The translations under genes and the position numbers were made by a program. The notes beneath the pieces are model-generated. The model made no database searches. It was not told the origin of the DNA and saw nothing but the letters and a program-made list of their open reading frames with translations. Positions 8,941 to 16,642 of a stretch of 29,148 nt of DNA are shown one piece after another. Position 1 is the first letter of the stretch; every line of letters starts with the position of its first letter. Source of the stretch: Mucilaginibacter sp. (GTDB lineage Bacteria > Bacteroidota > Bacteroidia > Sphingobacteriales > Sphingobacteriaceae); assembly GCA_028288315.1 (NCBI GenBank), contig JAQBNY010000275.1, positions 1 to 29,148 on the forward strand, read 5' to 3'.

Positions 8941-9576
8941 TTATAAATACGGATTATGTTGTTTTTCATACCCGATGGTTGTTTCGGGGCCGTGACCGGG
9001 GTATACCGTACAATCATCAGGCAGCGAAAAAAGTTTTTCTTTAATGTTCTTTAACAACAAACTGTAGCTGCCTCCCGGCAGATCAGTGCGGCCAATGCTG
9101 CCCTTGAATAATACATCACCACCAACAAGCAAGCTGGCATGCTTATCATAAAAGCATAAATGCGCAGGCGAATGACCCGGTGCAAATATCAATTGTAGCT
9201 CAGTATTACCAAAGCTGATGGTGCCGGTTTCCGGCAAGTACTCATCTGGTAGTGGCGAAGGCTCATATCTGAAGCCCATAGCCGGTGCATAGGCAATAAC
9301 GGCTTCTAATACCTCACTCTCGCCAATGTGGAACTTTGGTTTTAAGCCGTACTGATCAAAAATAAATTTGTTGCCCAGCACATGGTCAACATGGCAATGA
9401 GTGTTAAGTAGTAAAACAGGTTTAAGATTATTGGCCTTAATGAAATTTACTACCGTGTTTTGTTCGGTAGCGGTGTACATACCGGGGTCAATAATTACGC
9501 ACTCCAAACTATCATCATACAAAATGTAGGTGTTCTCCTGGTATGGGTTGTTTACAAATGATTGAATACTGGCCAT
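8941..9576 (-). CDS. MBL-fold metallo-hydrolase (glyoxalase II-like)
   Basis: Protein of 211 aa with the metallo-beta-lactamase signature H60-C-H62-V-D64-H65. Further metal ligands lie at FAPGHSPAHL, GGDVLF and the C-terminal YPGHGPET. Length and motif order match the short glyoxalase II-like/YcbL hydrolases, which hydrolyse thioesters or related substrates in the cytoplasm; the substrate here is unknown. The start ATG (9574-9576) is only 5 nt from a TACTTTTG promoter element, so the mRNA may be nearly leaderless. The gene follows gldD after a 96-bp gap filled by a repeat. Confidence 0.9.
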   Translation of the reverse strand: MASIQSFVNNPYQENTYILYDDSLECVIIDPGMYTATEQNTVVNFIKANNLKPVLLLNTHCHVDHVLGNKFIFDQYGLKPKFHIGESEVLEAVIAYAPAMGFRYEPSPLPDEYLPETGTISFGNTELQLIFAPGHSPAHLCFYDKHASLLVGGDVLFKGSIGRTDLPGGSYSLLLKNIKEKLFSLPDDCTVYPGHGPETTIGYEKQHNPYL

Positions 9577-9581
9577 AGGTG

Positions 9582-9610
9582 CAAAAGTAGGGTATTAGGC
9601 TGAAAGCAAA
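9582..9610 (-). promoter_or_regulatory. Candidate promoter of the MBL hydrolase gene
   Basis: On the minus strand, TTTG (9607-9610), a 17-nt spacer and TACTTTTG (9582-9589) fit TTTG...TAnnTTTG, though the spacer is a little short. The -7 element ends 5 nt before the ATG. The -33 element lies inside the palindromic repeat at 9599-9671. Confidence 0.5.
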
Positions 9611-9671
9611 AAGCTGAAGCTGAAAGCATTTTTTGTTTGCGATATAAAGCTTTTAACTTTCTGCTTTTAGC
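9599..9671. repeat. 73-bp imperfect palindromic repeat between gldD and the MBL gene
   Basis: The arms 9599-9618 and 9652-9671 (reverse complement) match at 16 of 20 positions. The sequence is built from GCTGAAAGC/AAAAGC units, a composition different from the repeat inside the helicase. It starts 3 nt after the gldD stop codon and supplies the -33 part of the candidate promoter for the next gene. Confidence 0.65.
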
Positions 9672-9672
9672 A

Positions 9673-10272
9673 TTACTTCCACTTTAATGTTTTTATCAAT
9701 ACATCAACATCCTTTTTAAGGAAGGTAAGTACCGGCTGGATAGAGTCAAGACGAGGTTCGGAGTTAAAATATAGGGCTCCGCGCAGATAATGATGGGTGC
9801 TGTCTGTTAAATAAAATTGTGCCGATGATGCTGCATTACCATCAATAGTATAATAAATGCCATAAACGTTCCTATTAGGATAGGCAATAACGCCTTCATC
9901 TATTGAGGTTGCTTTAACCGTATGCTTAAAACTCAATTTATGGGCATCCTCAATCAGTTCGTTAAACTCTTTTTTTGATAAAATGGGCTCGTAAGTTAAA
10001 TGCAGTGTCGCATTAAATTGAGGGTATTGCAAATTTACCCAGCAAGGTTTTGCCTTTGGGGATCTGTCTGGCTCAAAGTGCGCATATTTAGGATATTCAA
10101 ATGTAAAAGGGCAGCCTTCGGCATAAGGCTGGTAGGCCTTTTCCGGGAAAACTATTCGATAAAAGCCACGCGGCTTAGGGGAGTAATCCTGATTACCACC
10201 GCATGCGGTAATAAATAATACGGTTATTAAAACGGCTAAAACTTTCACAAATGTTATTCTTTTGAGTTCCAT
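9673..10272 (-). CDS. gldD: Gliding motility lipoprotein GldD
   Basis: Protein of 199 aa. The N-terminus has a hydrophobic segment ending in F-I-T-A-C24, a clear lipobox, so it is an envelope lipoprotein. The family hallmark follows directly (YSPKPRGFYRIVFPEKAYQPY), then the compact GldD domain with CWVNLQYPQFNATLHLTY. GldD is needed for gliding in Flavobacterium and is retained in many non-gliding Bacteroidota, where its exact role is unclear. The start codon lies within aroE (19-nt overlap), pointing to translational coupling. In many relatives gldD sits near mutY/gldE; here it follows aroE. Confidence 0.92.
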   Translation of the reverse strand: MELKRITFVKVLAVLITVLFITACGGNQDYSPKPRGFYRIVFPEKAYQPYAEGCPFTFEYPKYAHFEPDRSPKAKPCWVNLQYPQFNATLHLTYEPILSKKEFNELIEDAHKLSFKHTVKATSIDEGVIAYPNRNVYGIYYTIDGNAASSAQFYLTDSTHHYLRGALYFNSEPRLDSIQPVLTFLKKDVDVLIKTLKWK

Positions 10273-11045
10273 ATTTCCCAGGCTTTTTCAGCTTGCAAAA
10301 CTAACATTTCATATCCATTCTTAGTAGTGGCCCTCCGCTCCGCTCCTTTTTGTAAAAACAAGGTTTGAGGAGGGTTATATATCAGGTCGAACAATAAATG
10401 GCTGCTGGTTATAGCTTCATACGGTATTGGCGGGCATTCATCAACATTTGGATACGTACCAATAGGCGTTGTATTTATAATCAGTTTGTAGTTGGCAATG
10501 TGTTTATCGGTTAAGTCTGTAAATAACAAATTGCCGGGTTTGGGTTTACGTGTAACACATATATAACTAATTCCTTTGTTTTCCAGTACACATTTAACGG
10601 CCTTTGCTGCTCCGCCATCGCCCAGTATCAGGGCCTTATCATGATCGCTGGTTAACAGCGGACTAATTGACCCGTCAAAGCCATTAATATCTGTATTGTA
10701 TCCTTCCAGTCTAAAGTCATGCCCCTTAATACCAACCTCACCCGAGAATGCGGCTGATACAGGGCTTTCTGAAATTACTTTTATACAGTTAACTGCTCCG
10801 GCATTCTTGGCATCGTTCTCCATCCAATCCAGATATTCTAAAACATTTACCTTATGCGGAATGGTAACATTTAAACCGCAAAGGTTTGGGTTGGCACGCA
10901 GCAGTGCAGGCAGGGCGTCAATATTTTCCAGCGAATATAATTCATAGGAAGCGTCGGCGATTTTTTCGGTTATAAACTTTTCGGTAAAATATTTTTTTGA
11001 AAATGAGTGCGAAAGAGGATAGCCAATTAGCCCGTACTGTTTCAT
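10254..11045 (-). CDS. aroE: Shikimate dehydrogenase
   Basis: Protein of 263 aa that reduces 3-dehydroshikimate to shikimate with NADPH in the aromatic amino-acid pathway (cytoplasm). Seen: the substrate-binding S12-H-S14-F-S motif, NVTIPHK with the catalytic Lys65, N117-T-D119 with the catalytic Asp, and the Rossmann loop GDGGAAKA (142-149). A C-terminal NGYEMLVLQA segment closes the domain. The stretch at about residues 91-114, before GYNTD, is longer than in typical AroE and probably forms an extra loop. It is the first gene of a co-directional run and overlaps gldD by 19 nt. Confidence 0.95.
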   Translation of the reverse strand: MKQYGLIGYPLSHSFSKKYFTEKFITEKIADASYELYSLENIDALPALLRANPNLCGLNVTIPHKVNVLEYLDWMENDAKNAGAVNCIKVISESPVSAAFSGEVGIKGHDFRLEGYNTDINGFDGSISPLLTSDHDKALILGDGGAAKAVKCVLENKGISYICVTRKPKPGNLLFTDLTDKHIANYKLIINTTPIGTYPNVDECPPIPYEAITSSHLLFDLIYNPPQTLFLQKGAERRATTKNGYEMLVLQAEKAWEIWNSKE

Positions 11046-11155
11046 ATGGTATGCATTATTAATTTACTACAGCAGCGTTTTATAAACTGTTTTACAGTAA
11101 CGGTAATATTAGTAACAATGTGTGGAGATTTATAATTTATTTAATAGTTAGTAAA

Positions 11156-11174
11156 GGCTGCTTTGAAGGCAGCC
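11156..11174 (-). terminator. Hairpin after the second transglutaminase gene
   Basis: A 6-bp GC-rich stem GGCTGC/GCAGCC with a 7-nt loop, 30 nt past the stop of the ATP-grasp cluster's last gene. The tail is T-poor (TTTAC), so termination strength is uncertain. Confidence 0.4.
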
Positions 11175-11203
11175 ATTGAACAAACCGAAAAAGGACCTAT
11201 GTT

Positions 11204-12052
11204 CTACAAGTAAGTGATGCCATCAAATATTGACCGGGTATAGTAAATTGGTTTAAATGGCTCATTATCAATATATGCACATGCGGCCTTAATGTTAGTG
11301 CAAAATACATCGCCAAAAATGCTTGCTATGGCAGCATCGGCAGCATCACGGCCGGTGGCTATTTTAACCAATCCGTTTAGGGGAATAAGCCTGGTAGCAT
11401 CAAACAAAACCCAATCGCCCCCTAAGTACGCTTCAAAACAAGCATGAAAATCAGGTGGGTTTAATTGGTAAGCATACCCTGTAAAATACCGTGCGGGTAT
11501 GGTAAGTGCGCGGCAAAGGGCAATACCCAAATGTGCAAAATCACGGCATACGCCGGCCTGCTGTGTAACAGTATCATAAGCCGATGTTTCTGAATTAGTA
11601 AAGCCGCTTAAATACTCCACATTTTTATGTATCCAGTCTGTAACGGCAAAAACCTGCTCAAATGATGTGCGTATGCGGCCAAAGGTGTTATTTGCCAAAC
11701 GATATAACTTATCTGACTGACAATACCGACTAGGGTTTAAGTAGGTTAATACTGATGGATCAAATTTGCTAACGGGTATCTCCTCAACATTCGAGTGATC
11801 TTTCACCTCATAATAGTTATCAACTGTTGCTTCGTATTTTATGCTGATTGTGCCGGTATGAGGAATGTCTAATCTAGCAAATCGGTTCTCACCGTTTACC
11901 GCTGTTAGTTCCTCTACTTTAAGATAAGGTTCAATGGTTAGTTTTTCGGCAAGTACAGTTTGGTGGGCTGTTCTTAGTGCATGTACATTTAATATCAACG
12001 TGCTTGGCGCCTTCACTTCATAATGTAATTCCGCCGATACCTTAAATTTCAT
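11204..12052 (-). CDS. Transglutaminase-like cysteine peptidase, second copy in the cluster
   Basis: Protein of 282 aa from the ATG at 12050-12052; the longer frame would overlap the upstream proteasome-like gene. Layout: an N-terminal beta-rich domain (about 1-95), then a transglutaminase-like core with the triad Cys169 (AGVCRDFAH), His203 (PDFHACFEAYL) and Asp218 (FDATR). Proteins of this type are usually peptidases or amidases rather than cross-linking enzymes. It starts 4 nt after the stop of the Anbu-type gene, so it is the last cistron of the cluster. It differs clearly from the first transglutaminase (no GATHAW, shorter), so the pair is not a recent duplication. Confidence 0.88.
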   Translation of the reverse strand: MKFKVSAELHYEVKAPSTLILNVHALRTAHQTVLAEKLTIEPYLKVEELTAVNGENRFARLDIPHTGTISIKYEATVDNYYEVKDHSNVEEIPVSKFDPSVLTYLNPSRYCQSDKLYRLANNTFGRIRTSFEQVFAVTDWIHKNVEYLSGFTNSETSAYDTVTQQAGVCRDFAHLGIALCRALTIPARYFTGYAYQLNPPDFHACFEAYLGGDWVLFDATRLIPLNGLVKIATGRDAADAAIASIFGDVFCTNIKAACAYIDNEPFKPIYYTRSIFDGITYL

Positions 12053-12056
12053 TCTT

Positions 12057-12779
12057 TCACTTTGGTAATTTGTCAAACACTTTATCCATCCATTCACCCG
12101 GAATATTCACCAAGGCATCTTTTAACTCATTATCCCATTGTGCCGATATATCTGCCATATCTCTTTGTGTATAACGCTGCTCTACTAACTGAAAGGAGCC
12201 TTTTTTGTATAGTACCACATCAATAGGGAAATCAACATTATTACTGCTTACACGTGTTGAATCAAAGGAAAGAAACCCTGCTTTTAAGGCCAGTTTCATG
12301 TCTGAATCCTCTTCAAGCGTGCGGTTAAGAATTGCCTTGCCATGCCCCGAGTTGCCTATTACTACAAAGGGCGCACCCAGTCCCAGTTCTACCCAATTCC
12401 CTTCGGGGTAAAGCAAAAATAGTTTGTGTTCCTCGTCGTCCTTTAGCTGCCCGCCAATAATTGTATTCAGGTCAAACCTAAAGCCGGCTTTTTCTAAGGT
12501 TGCCCTGTCCTCTTCGGCTACACGCCTTACCTGCTTGCCAAATGCGTTTACAGCCTGGTAAAGTTTATTAAACTCAGATGTTTCAAGTATTTCATCAAAA
12601 TAAACAATGGCCTTATCCCTTACAGATCGCAACCCACTTGTCATGATAAACATAGAAGCATTTTCTTTTTGCAGAATGCTGATCTTCTTTTTTATAGCAA
12701 TATCTGTCCCTGTAGTGACACGGGTATCAGAAATGGCTATTAAACCCTCTTTAACTTTAATTCCTAAACAGTAAGTCAT
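12057..12779 (-). CDS. Anbu-type proteasome homologue (proteasome-like Ntn hydrolase)
   Basis: Protein of 240 aa of the bacterial 'ancestral beta subunit' group related to 20S proteasome subunits. After Met removal the chain would start with Thr (MTYCLG), the expected N-terminal nucleophile. ISD18TR and lysines 30-32 occupy the positions of the proteasome catalytic Asp and Lys. GDGxGK-like assembly motifs are not visible; the mid-region has GAPFVVIGNSGHGK (about residues 134-147). Related proteins form ring or helical assemblies, and no robust substrate is known. The gene lies 20 bp after transglutaminase 1 and 4 bp before transglutaminase 2, inside a cluster with ATP-grasp and alpha-E proteins. 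Comparative genomics has linked this grouping to synthesis and turnover of an amide-linked product. Confidence 0.85.
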   Translation of the reverse strand: MTYCLGIKVKEGLIAISDTRVTTGTDIAIKKKISILQKENASMFIMTSGLRSVRDKAIVYFDEILETSEFNKLYQAVNAFGKQVRRVAEEDRATLEKAGFRFDLNTIIGGQLKDDEEHKLFLLYPEGNWVELGLGAPFVVIGNSGHGKAILNRTLEEDSDMKLALKAGFLSFDSTRVSSNNVDFPIDVVLYKKGSFQLVEQRYTQRDMADISAQWDNELKDALVNIPGEWMDKVFDKLPK

Positions 12780-12799
12780 TTTCTTAAGTATAAAAACCG

Positions 12800-13771
12800 T
12801 TATTGCTGCTGCTGCTGTTGCTGCACAATCTCCATATACCTTGCATAACTATTTCGCGAAGCAGTTGTTTCAGTGTTGGGTAATGTTGATGCGGTAAATA
12901 TATCTTTTTCTACAGGTAAATGGTTATCTTCATAACCAACAGAAACTGATACTTCCAGTTTATGATTTGCAGAACCTTTGTACACACCCTTAACCGGCGA
13001 GCAATCAGAGAAATTGCGGCCAACAGCCAATCTAACATGCATTTCATTTGCAATGCAATTATTGGTAGGGTCTATTCCTAGCCAGCCATATCCCGGTATG
13101 TAAGCTTCTGCCCATGCATGGGTGGCGCCTTCGCCTCTCATGCCGTCGCGGTTAGGGCAAATATATCCGCTTACATACCGGGCCGGAATGCCAACCAGGC
13201 GCAGCATCACCATTAACAGGTGGGCAAAATCCTGGCAAACACCGGCTTTAATTTTCCAGATCTCATCAAGGGTAGTTTCAACGGTGGTAACGCCCTTTAT
13301 GTATTCAAAGTTTTTGTATACATATTGGCAAAATTTAAGGGCAGTATGATATGGCGTATCTTCTGTTTTGCGCTCATTCTCAACAACGGGCCGCAATTCA
13401 CTTAATCCTTCAAAATATTCTTGTTTTAAAAAGTCAATGTATGGAACTATGTATCTAAGGTTAAACAATTCGTTCCATTGCTCTGATGCAAACATATTAT
13501 CAACAGGCAGTGGCCGGGTATGGGTGTTTACCAGCAACTTCGAATTAATAATGAGTTGGTTATGCGGCTCGGTATTAGTAAAGCTACCCACCTCGTTACC
13601 ATAATAATCAACATAAGTATCCACCTGGGGGTTGCCTGTTATAACCAGGTCATGCTTAATAACATCCTGGTAAATATCAACAATAGGAAAAAGTATGATG
13701 TTGTTGGCACTATCGCGAACAAAGTTATCATATGAGTATTTGGTGATATGTTGTATTTTAAATTCTGGCAT
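12800..13771 (-). CDS. Transglutaminase family protein, first copy, with C-terminal poly-Gln tail
   Basis: Protein of 323 aa. The N-terminal beta-domain (Bact_transglu_N type; begins with HITKYSYDNFV) spans about 1-95, followed by a transglutaminase core with Cys179 (AGVCQDFAHL), His218 (GATHAWAEAYIPG) and Asp234 (GIDPTNN). This matches the family found beside alpha-E and circularly permuted ATP-grasp genes, thought to act as a protease or amidase on the pathway product. The last seven residues are glutamines, encoded by mixed CAG/CAA codons (12803-12823); this tail is absent from the family core and looks like microsatellite growth before the stop. Gaps are 16 bp from alpha-E and 20 bp to the Anbu gene. 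Confidence 0.92.
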   Translation of the reverse strand: MPEFKIQHITKYSYDNFVRDSANNIILFPIVDIYQDVIKHDLVITGNPQVDTYVDYYGNEVGSFTNTEPHNQLIINSKLLVNTHTRPLPVDNMFASEQWNELFNLRYIVPYIDFLKQEYFEGLSELRPVVENERKTEDTPYHTALKFCQYVYKNFEYIKGVTTVETTLDEIWKIKAGVCQDFAHLLMVMLRLVGIPARYVSGYICPNRDGMRGEGATHAWAEAYIPGYGWLGIDPTNNCIANEMHVRLAVGRNFSDCSPVKGVYKGSANHKLEVSVSVGYEDNHLPVEKDIFTASTLPNTETTASRNSYARYMEIVQQQQQQQ

Positions 13772-13787
13772 TGTTCAATTTTTTTGA

Positions 13788-14723
13788 TCAGGAATTTGCG
13801 AAATAATATTCATTAAGTGCATTACCTATTTGGTACAGATCTTCTTTTACACGTATAAGATACTGGTGTAACCCTTCCTGGCTTATGCTTTTTACCGAGC
13901 TATATTTAATACTGCTTTGCAGCCTGCCAATATGAAATGATATTTCCCGGTAATCATTCACGTTACTGTTATTCTTTAGCCTGTCAAAATATCGCTGAAT
14001 GCTATTTACAGAATAGATAACAGATCTGGGAAAATCATTATTCAAAATAATAAGCTCCAATACATTTTGTGCCTCTAAACCGCCGCGATAGGTTTTTTGG
14101 TAAAGTTCATACCCGCCTATTGACATAAGCAGGTGTTTCCAGTAAGTAATATCTGTAAGCAGGTTAGGGTTATTATTTAACGGACCGTATTTTACATCCA
14201 AAATATCTATTGATTGTATAGCGCGCTCCAGGTACTTGCCAATATTCATAAAGCTGCGGCCCTGGCCACGTTCCATCGTTATTTCGGCAGTACCGTAATA
14301 AAGCATAACCTGTTTTATCAAAACATCCAGCACGCCTATAGGGTCATCTTTTTTAAGGCCTGCTGCTATCTTGGGCTCTTTTACGGTATGATAGTACTCA
14401 TTCAGGCACTGCCATAAATCTTTAGGAATATGCTCCTGTACACTCCGGGCGTTTTCACGTGCAAGGGTTATGATATTTAGTATTGAGTTATGGTTATCCT
14501 TGTCAGTAACCATATACTTTAATACGGCACGGCTATCATTTCCCAGCTTTTCCATTAGTTCCCAATTCGGGCCCGAAAAAATATGGATCACAGGTTCCCA
14601 GGTAAATCCCGCTACTGAATCTTGCGATGAAGCATAATTTATCTTTAACATCCTTAAAATACCATCGCTACGCTCAATATATCGGCTTAACCAATAAAAA
14701 CTTGCTGCTACCCTGCTTAACAT
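13788..14723 (-). CDS. Alpha-E domain-containing protein (DUF403)
   Basis: Protein of 311 aa, all-alpha. The N-terminus MLSRVAASFYWLSRYIERSD is the signature of the alpha-E family. ARENARSVQEHIPKDLW and IGKYLERA also fit. These proteins occur almost only next to a circularly permuted ATP-grasp enzyme and transglutaminases. The conserved Arg/Glu pairs have been suggested to support a catalytic role, but no activity is established. The gene lies 70 bp after the ATP-grasp gene, with a TTCGAA palindromic repeat in the gap, and 16 bp before transglutaminase 1. Confidence 0.92.
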   Translation of the reverse strand: MLSRVAASFYWLSRYIERSDGILRMLKINYASSQDSVAGFTWEPVIHIFSGPNWELMEKLGNDSRAVLKYMVTDKDNHNSILNIITLARENARSVQEHIPKDLWQCLNEYYHTVKEPKIAAGLKKDDPIGVLDVLIKQVMLYYGTAEITMERGQGRSFMNIGKYLERAIQSIDILDVKYGPLNNNPNLLTDITYWKHLLMSIGGYELYQKTYRGGLEAQNVLELIILNNDFPRSVIYSVNSIQRYFDRLKNNSNVNDYREISFHIGRLQSSIKYSSVKSISQEGLHQYLIRVKEDLYQIGNALNEYYFANS

Positions 14724-14736
14724 ATATATCTTTTAT

Positions 14737-14763
14737 TTCGAATGTCGAATGTTCGATTTCGAA
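14737..14763. repeat. 27-bp TTCGAA palindromic repeat inside the ATP-grasp operon
   Basis: TTCGAA-TG-TCGAA-TG-TTCGA-T-TTCGAA folds back on itself (outer 6 bp, inner 5 bp). It lies in the 70-bp gap between the ATP-grasp and alpha-E genes. It could be a short intergenic repeat, an RNA processing hairpin, or an attenuator; no T-run follows, so a terminator is unlikely. Confidence 0.55.
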
Positions 14764-14793
14764 TTTTTCCCTGTCTCTTTGCTCTTAATTATA

Positions 14794-16242
14794 TCAGGCA
14801 AGCACCCAAGTATCCTTACTGCCGCCGCCTTGTGAACTATTTACTACCAGTGAGCCTTCTTTTAGCGCTACACGGGTTAATCCGCCGGGCACAATTTCAA
14901 TGCCGTCCGGTCCGCACAAGGCATATGGGCGCAGGTCAATACGCCTTGGTTGTAATACCCCGCCTATATAGCATGGCGCTGCCGATAAGCTGATAGTTGG
15001 TTGAGCAATAAAGTTCCGGGGATCTTTTAGTATCTCCAGTTTGTATTTTTCAATTTCTTCTTGTGTAGCGGCATGCCCCATTAACATTCCATAGCCGCCG
15101 CTTTCGTTAGTTTTTTTAACCACCATGGTGTTAATGTTTTTGAACACGTAGTCGCGCTCATCTTTATTGTTCAGGCGGTGAGTGGGTACATTTTTTAACA
15201 GCGGTTCTTCGTTAAGGTAGTACTTGATCATATCAGGTACATATATGTAGGTGGCTTTGTCATCAGCCACTCCGTTGCCTACGGCATTAACAATAGCCAC
15301 ATTGCCTTTGCGGTAAGCGCCCATTAAACCAGCTACTCCTAATACACTATTAGGGTTAAATACCAACGGATCTAAAAACTCGTCATCAATACGGCGGTAA
15401 ATAACATCAACTTGCTGCAAGCCGGTAGTAGTTTTCATGTAAACTTTATGGTTGTTTACTACCAGATCACGGCCCTCTACCAGTTCCACACCCATTAAAC
15501 GGGCAAGCGTGGTATGCTCAAAGTAAGCAGAATTATATATACCCGGACTAAGCAACACAATAGTTGGGTTGCTAATTTGCCTGGGTGATAACGCTAACAG
15601 GTTTTTATATAAAATAGAGGGGTATTCCGTAACACTTCTTACACCACAGTTTGGCAGCAAATCAGGAAACAAACGTTTGGTTATCTCCCGGTTCTCCAGC
15701 ATATAGCTTACACCCGATGGGGTACGCAGGTTGTCTTCCAGTACATAAAAAGTTCCGTCATGGTCTCGTATCAGATCAATGCCCGCTATGTGAACGTATA
15801 TATCATAAGGCACATTCAGCTGGTACATTTCACGCAGGAAATGCGGACAGGAGTATATAATATCAATAGGAACAATCCCGTCTTTAACAATAAACTGGTT
15901 GTGGTATATGTCTTTTAAAAAAAGATTAAGTGCGGTAAGCCTTTGTTTAATGCCTTTTTCAATAATAAGCCATTCATCTGCTGTAATAACACGTGGAATT
16001 ATATCAAAAGGGAATATTTTTTCAATTCCTTCACCACTATTATACACGGTAAAGGTAATCCCCTGGGTCATGAATAGATTTTTCGCTAATTCTTCTTTTT
16101 TTCCCAAGTCATCTGGCGACTCCTGTGCTAAATACTCAATTACTTTCTGATAATGATTGCGAACAAGATTATTTTCGCTGTACATTTCGTCCCATACACC
16201 GTTTATTGTATTGTATTTTTCAAAATGTTGCGATTGGTACAT
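14794..16242 (-). CDS. Circularly permuted type 2 ATP-grasp protein (DUF404/DUF407)
   Basis: Protein of 482 aa. The ATP-grasp fold is circularly permuted: an early metal/ATP segment VLEDNLRTPSGVSYML and the late glycine-rich loop NESGGYGM (about residues 379-386). The family hallmark ends are present (SSQGGGSKDTWVL at the C-terminus, LNLFLKDIYH near residue 110). ATP-grasp enzymes of this group form amide bonds by acyl-phosphate chemistry and are predicted to build a peptide-like product; the substrate is unknown. It is the first gene of a five-gene minus-strand operon. A 400-bp leader carrying two inverted repeats precedes it. Confidence 0.93.
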   Translation of the reverse strand: MYQSQHFEKYNTINGVWDEMYSENNLVRNHYQKVIEYLAQESPDDLGKKEELAKNLFMTQGITFTVYNSGEGIEKIFPFDIIPRVITADEWLIIEKGIKQRLTALNLFLKDIYHNQFIVKDGIVPIDIIYSCPHFLREMYQLNVPYDIYVHIAGIDLIRDHDGTFYVLEDNLRTPSGVSYMLENREITKRLFPDLLPNCGVRSVTEYPSILYKNLLALSPRQISNPTIVLLSPGIYNSAYFEHTTLARLMGVELVEGRDLVVNNHKVYMKTTTGLQQVDVIYRRIDDEFLDPLVFNPNSVLGVAGLMGAYRKGNVAIVNAVGNGVADDKATYIYVPDMIKYYLNEEPLLKNVPTHRLNNKDERDYVFKNINTMVVKKTNESGGYGMLMGHAATQEEIEKYKLEILKDPRNFIAQPTISLSAAPCYIGGVLQPRRIDLRPYALCGPDGIEIVPGGLTRVALKEGSLVVNSSQGGGSKDTWVLA

Positions 16243-16642
16243 AAAAACTATCCTAATTAATATATAAAAAATAAAAGGTTATTAGAAACATTATCTAATA
16301 GAGCAAAAAGCTATTTAAATTATGATTTTTTTGGTAAATTATGAAAAAAATCGAGTAATATTTTACAAAGCCAGATTATATAAATAATATAATCTCATTT
16401 ATAAGTAATTTTCTTCAGAAGTTGCCGGCGGTTATCGTTTGGCAAAAGTTAAGCCTTTGATAATTAATAAACAAGTGTATGGGCACTGTGTTTTAGATGA
16501 GAAATTTTATTTAGGAAAGAACAGGAGCCTGCAATAAATATAAATTCTGCCGTTGGGAGGATGAGAACACATAACGGATATAAAAAAAATAGCGATGGAT
16601 ATTGGTCCATCGCTATAAATAATAATATTAGAATACTTTTAA
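16243..16642. other. Gene-free 400-bp interval upstream of the ATP-grasp operon
   Basis: AT-rich, with no credible ORF or tRNA. It holds two inverted repeats: TATTAGA-7 nt-TCTAATA (16280-16300) and AGATTATAT-5 nt-ATATAATCT (16373-16395). Its far end carries the terminator of the DUF4382 gene. No exact TAnnTTTG element was found on the minus strand. The promoter of the ATP-grasp operon should nevertheless lie here, and the repeats are candidate operators or leader hairpins. Confidence 0.5.
16589..16616 (-). terminator. Terminator of the DUF4382 lipoprotein gene
   Basis: An 11-bp perfect stem ATAGCGATGGA/TCCATCGCTAT with a 6-nt loop. On the minus strand it is followed by a run of T's (the A-run at 16582-16589). 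Confidence 0.85.
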
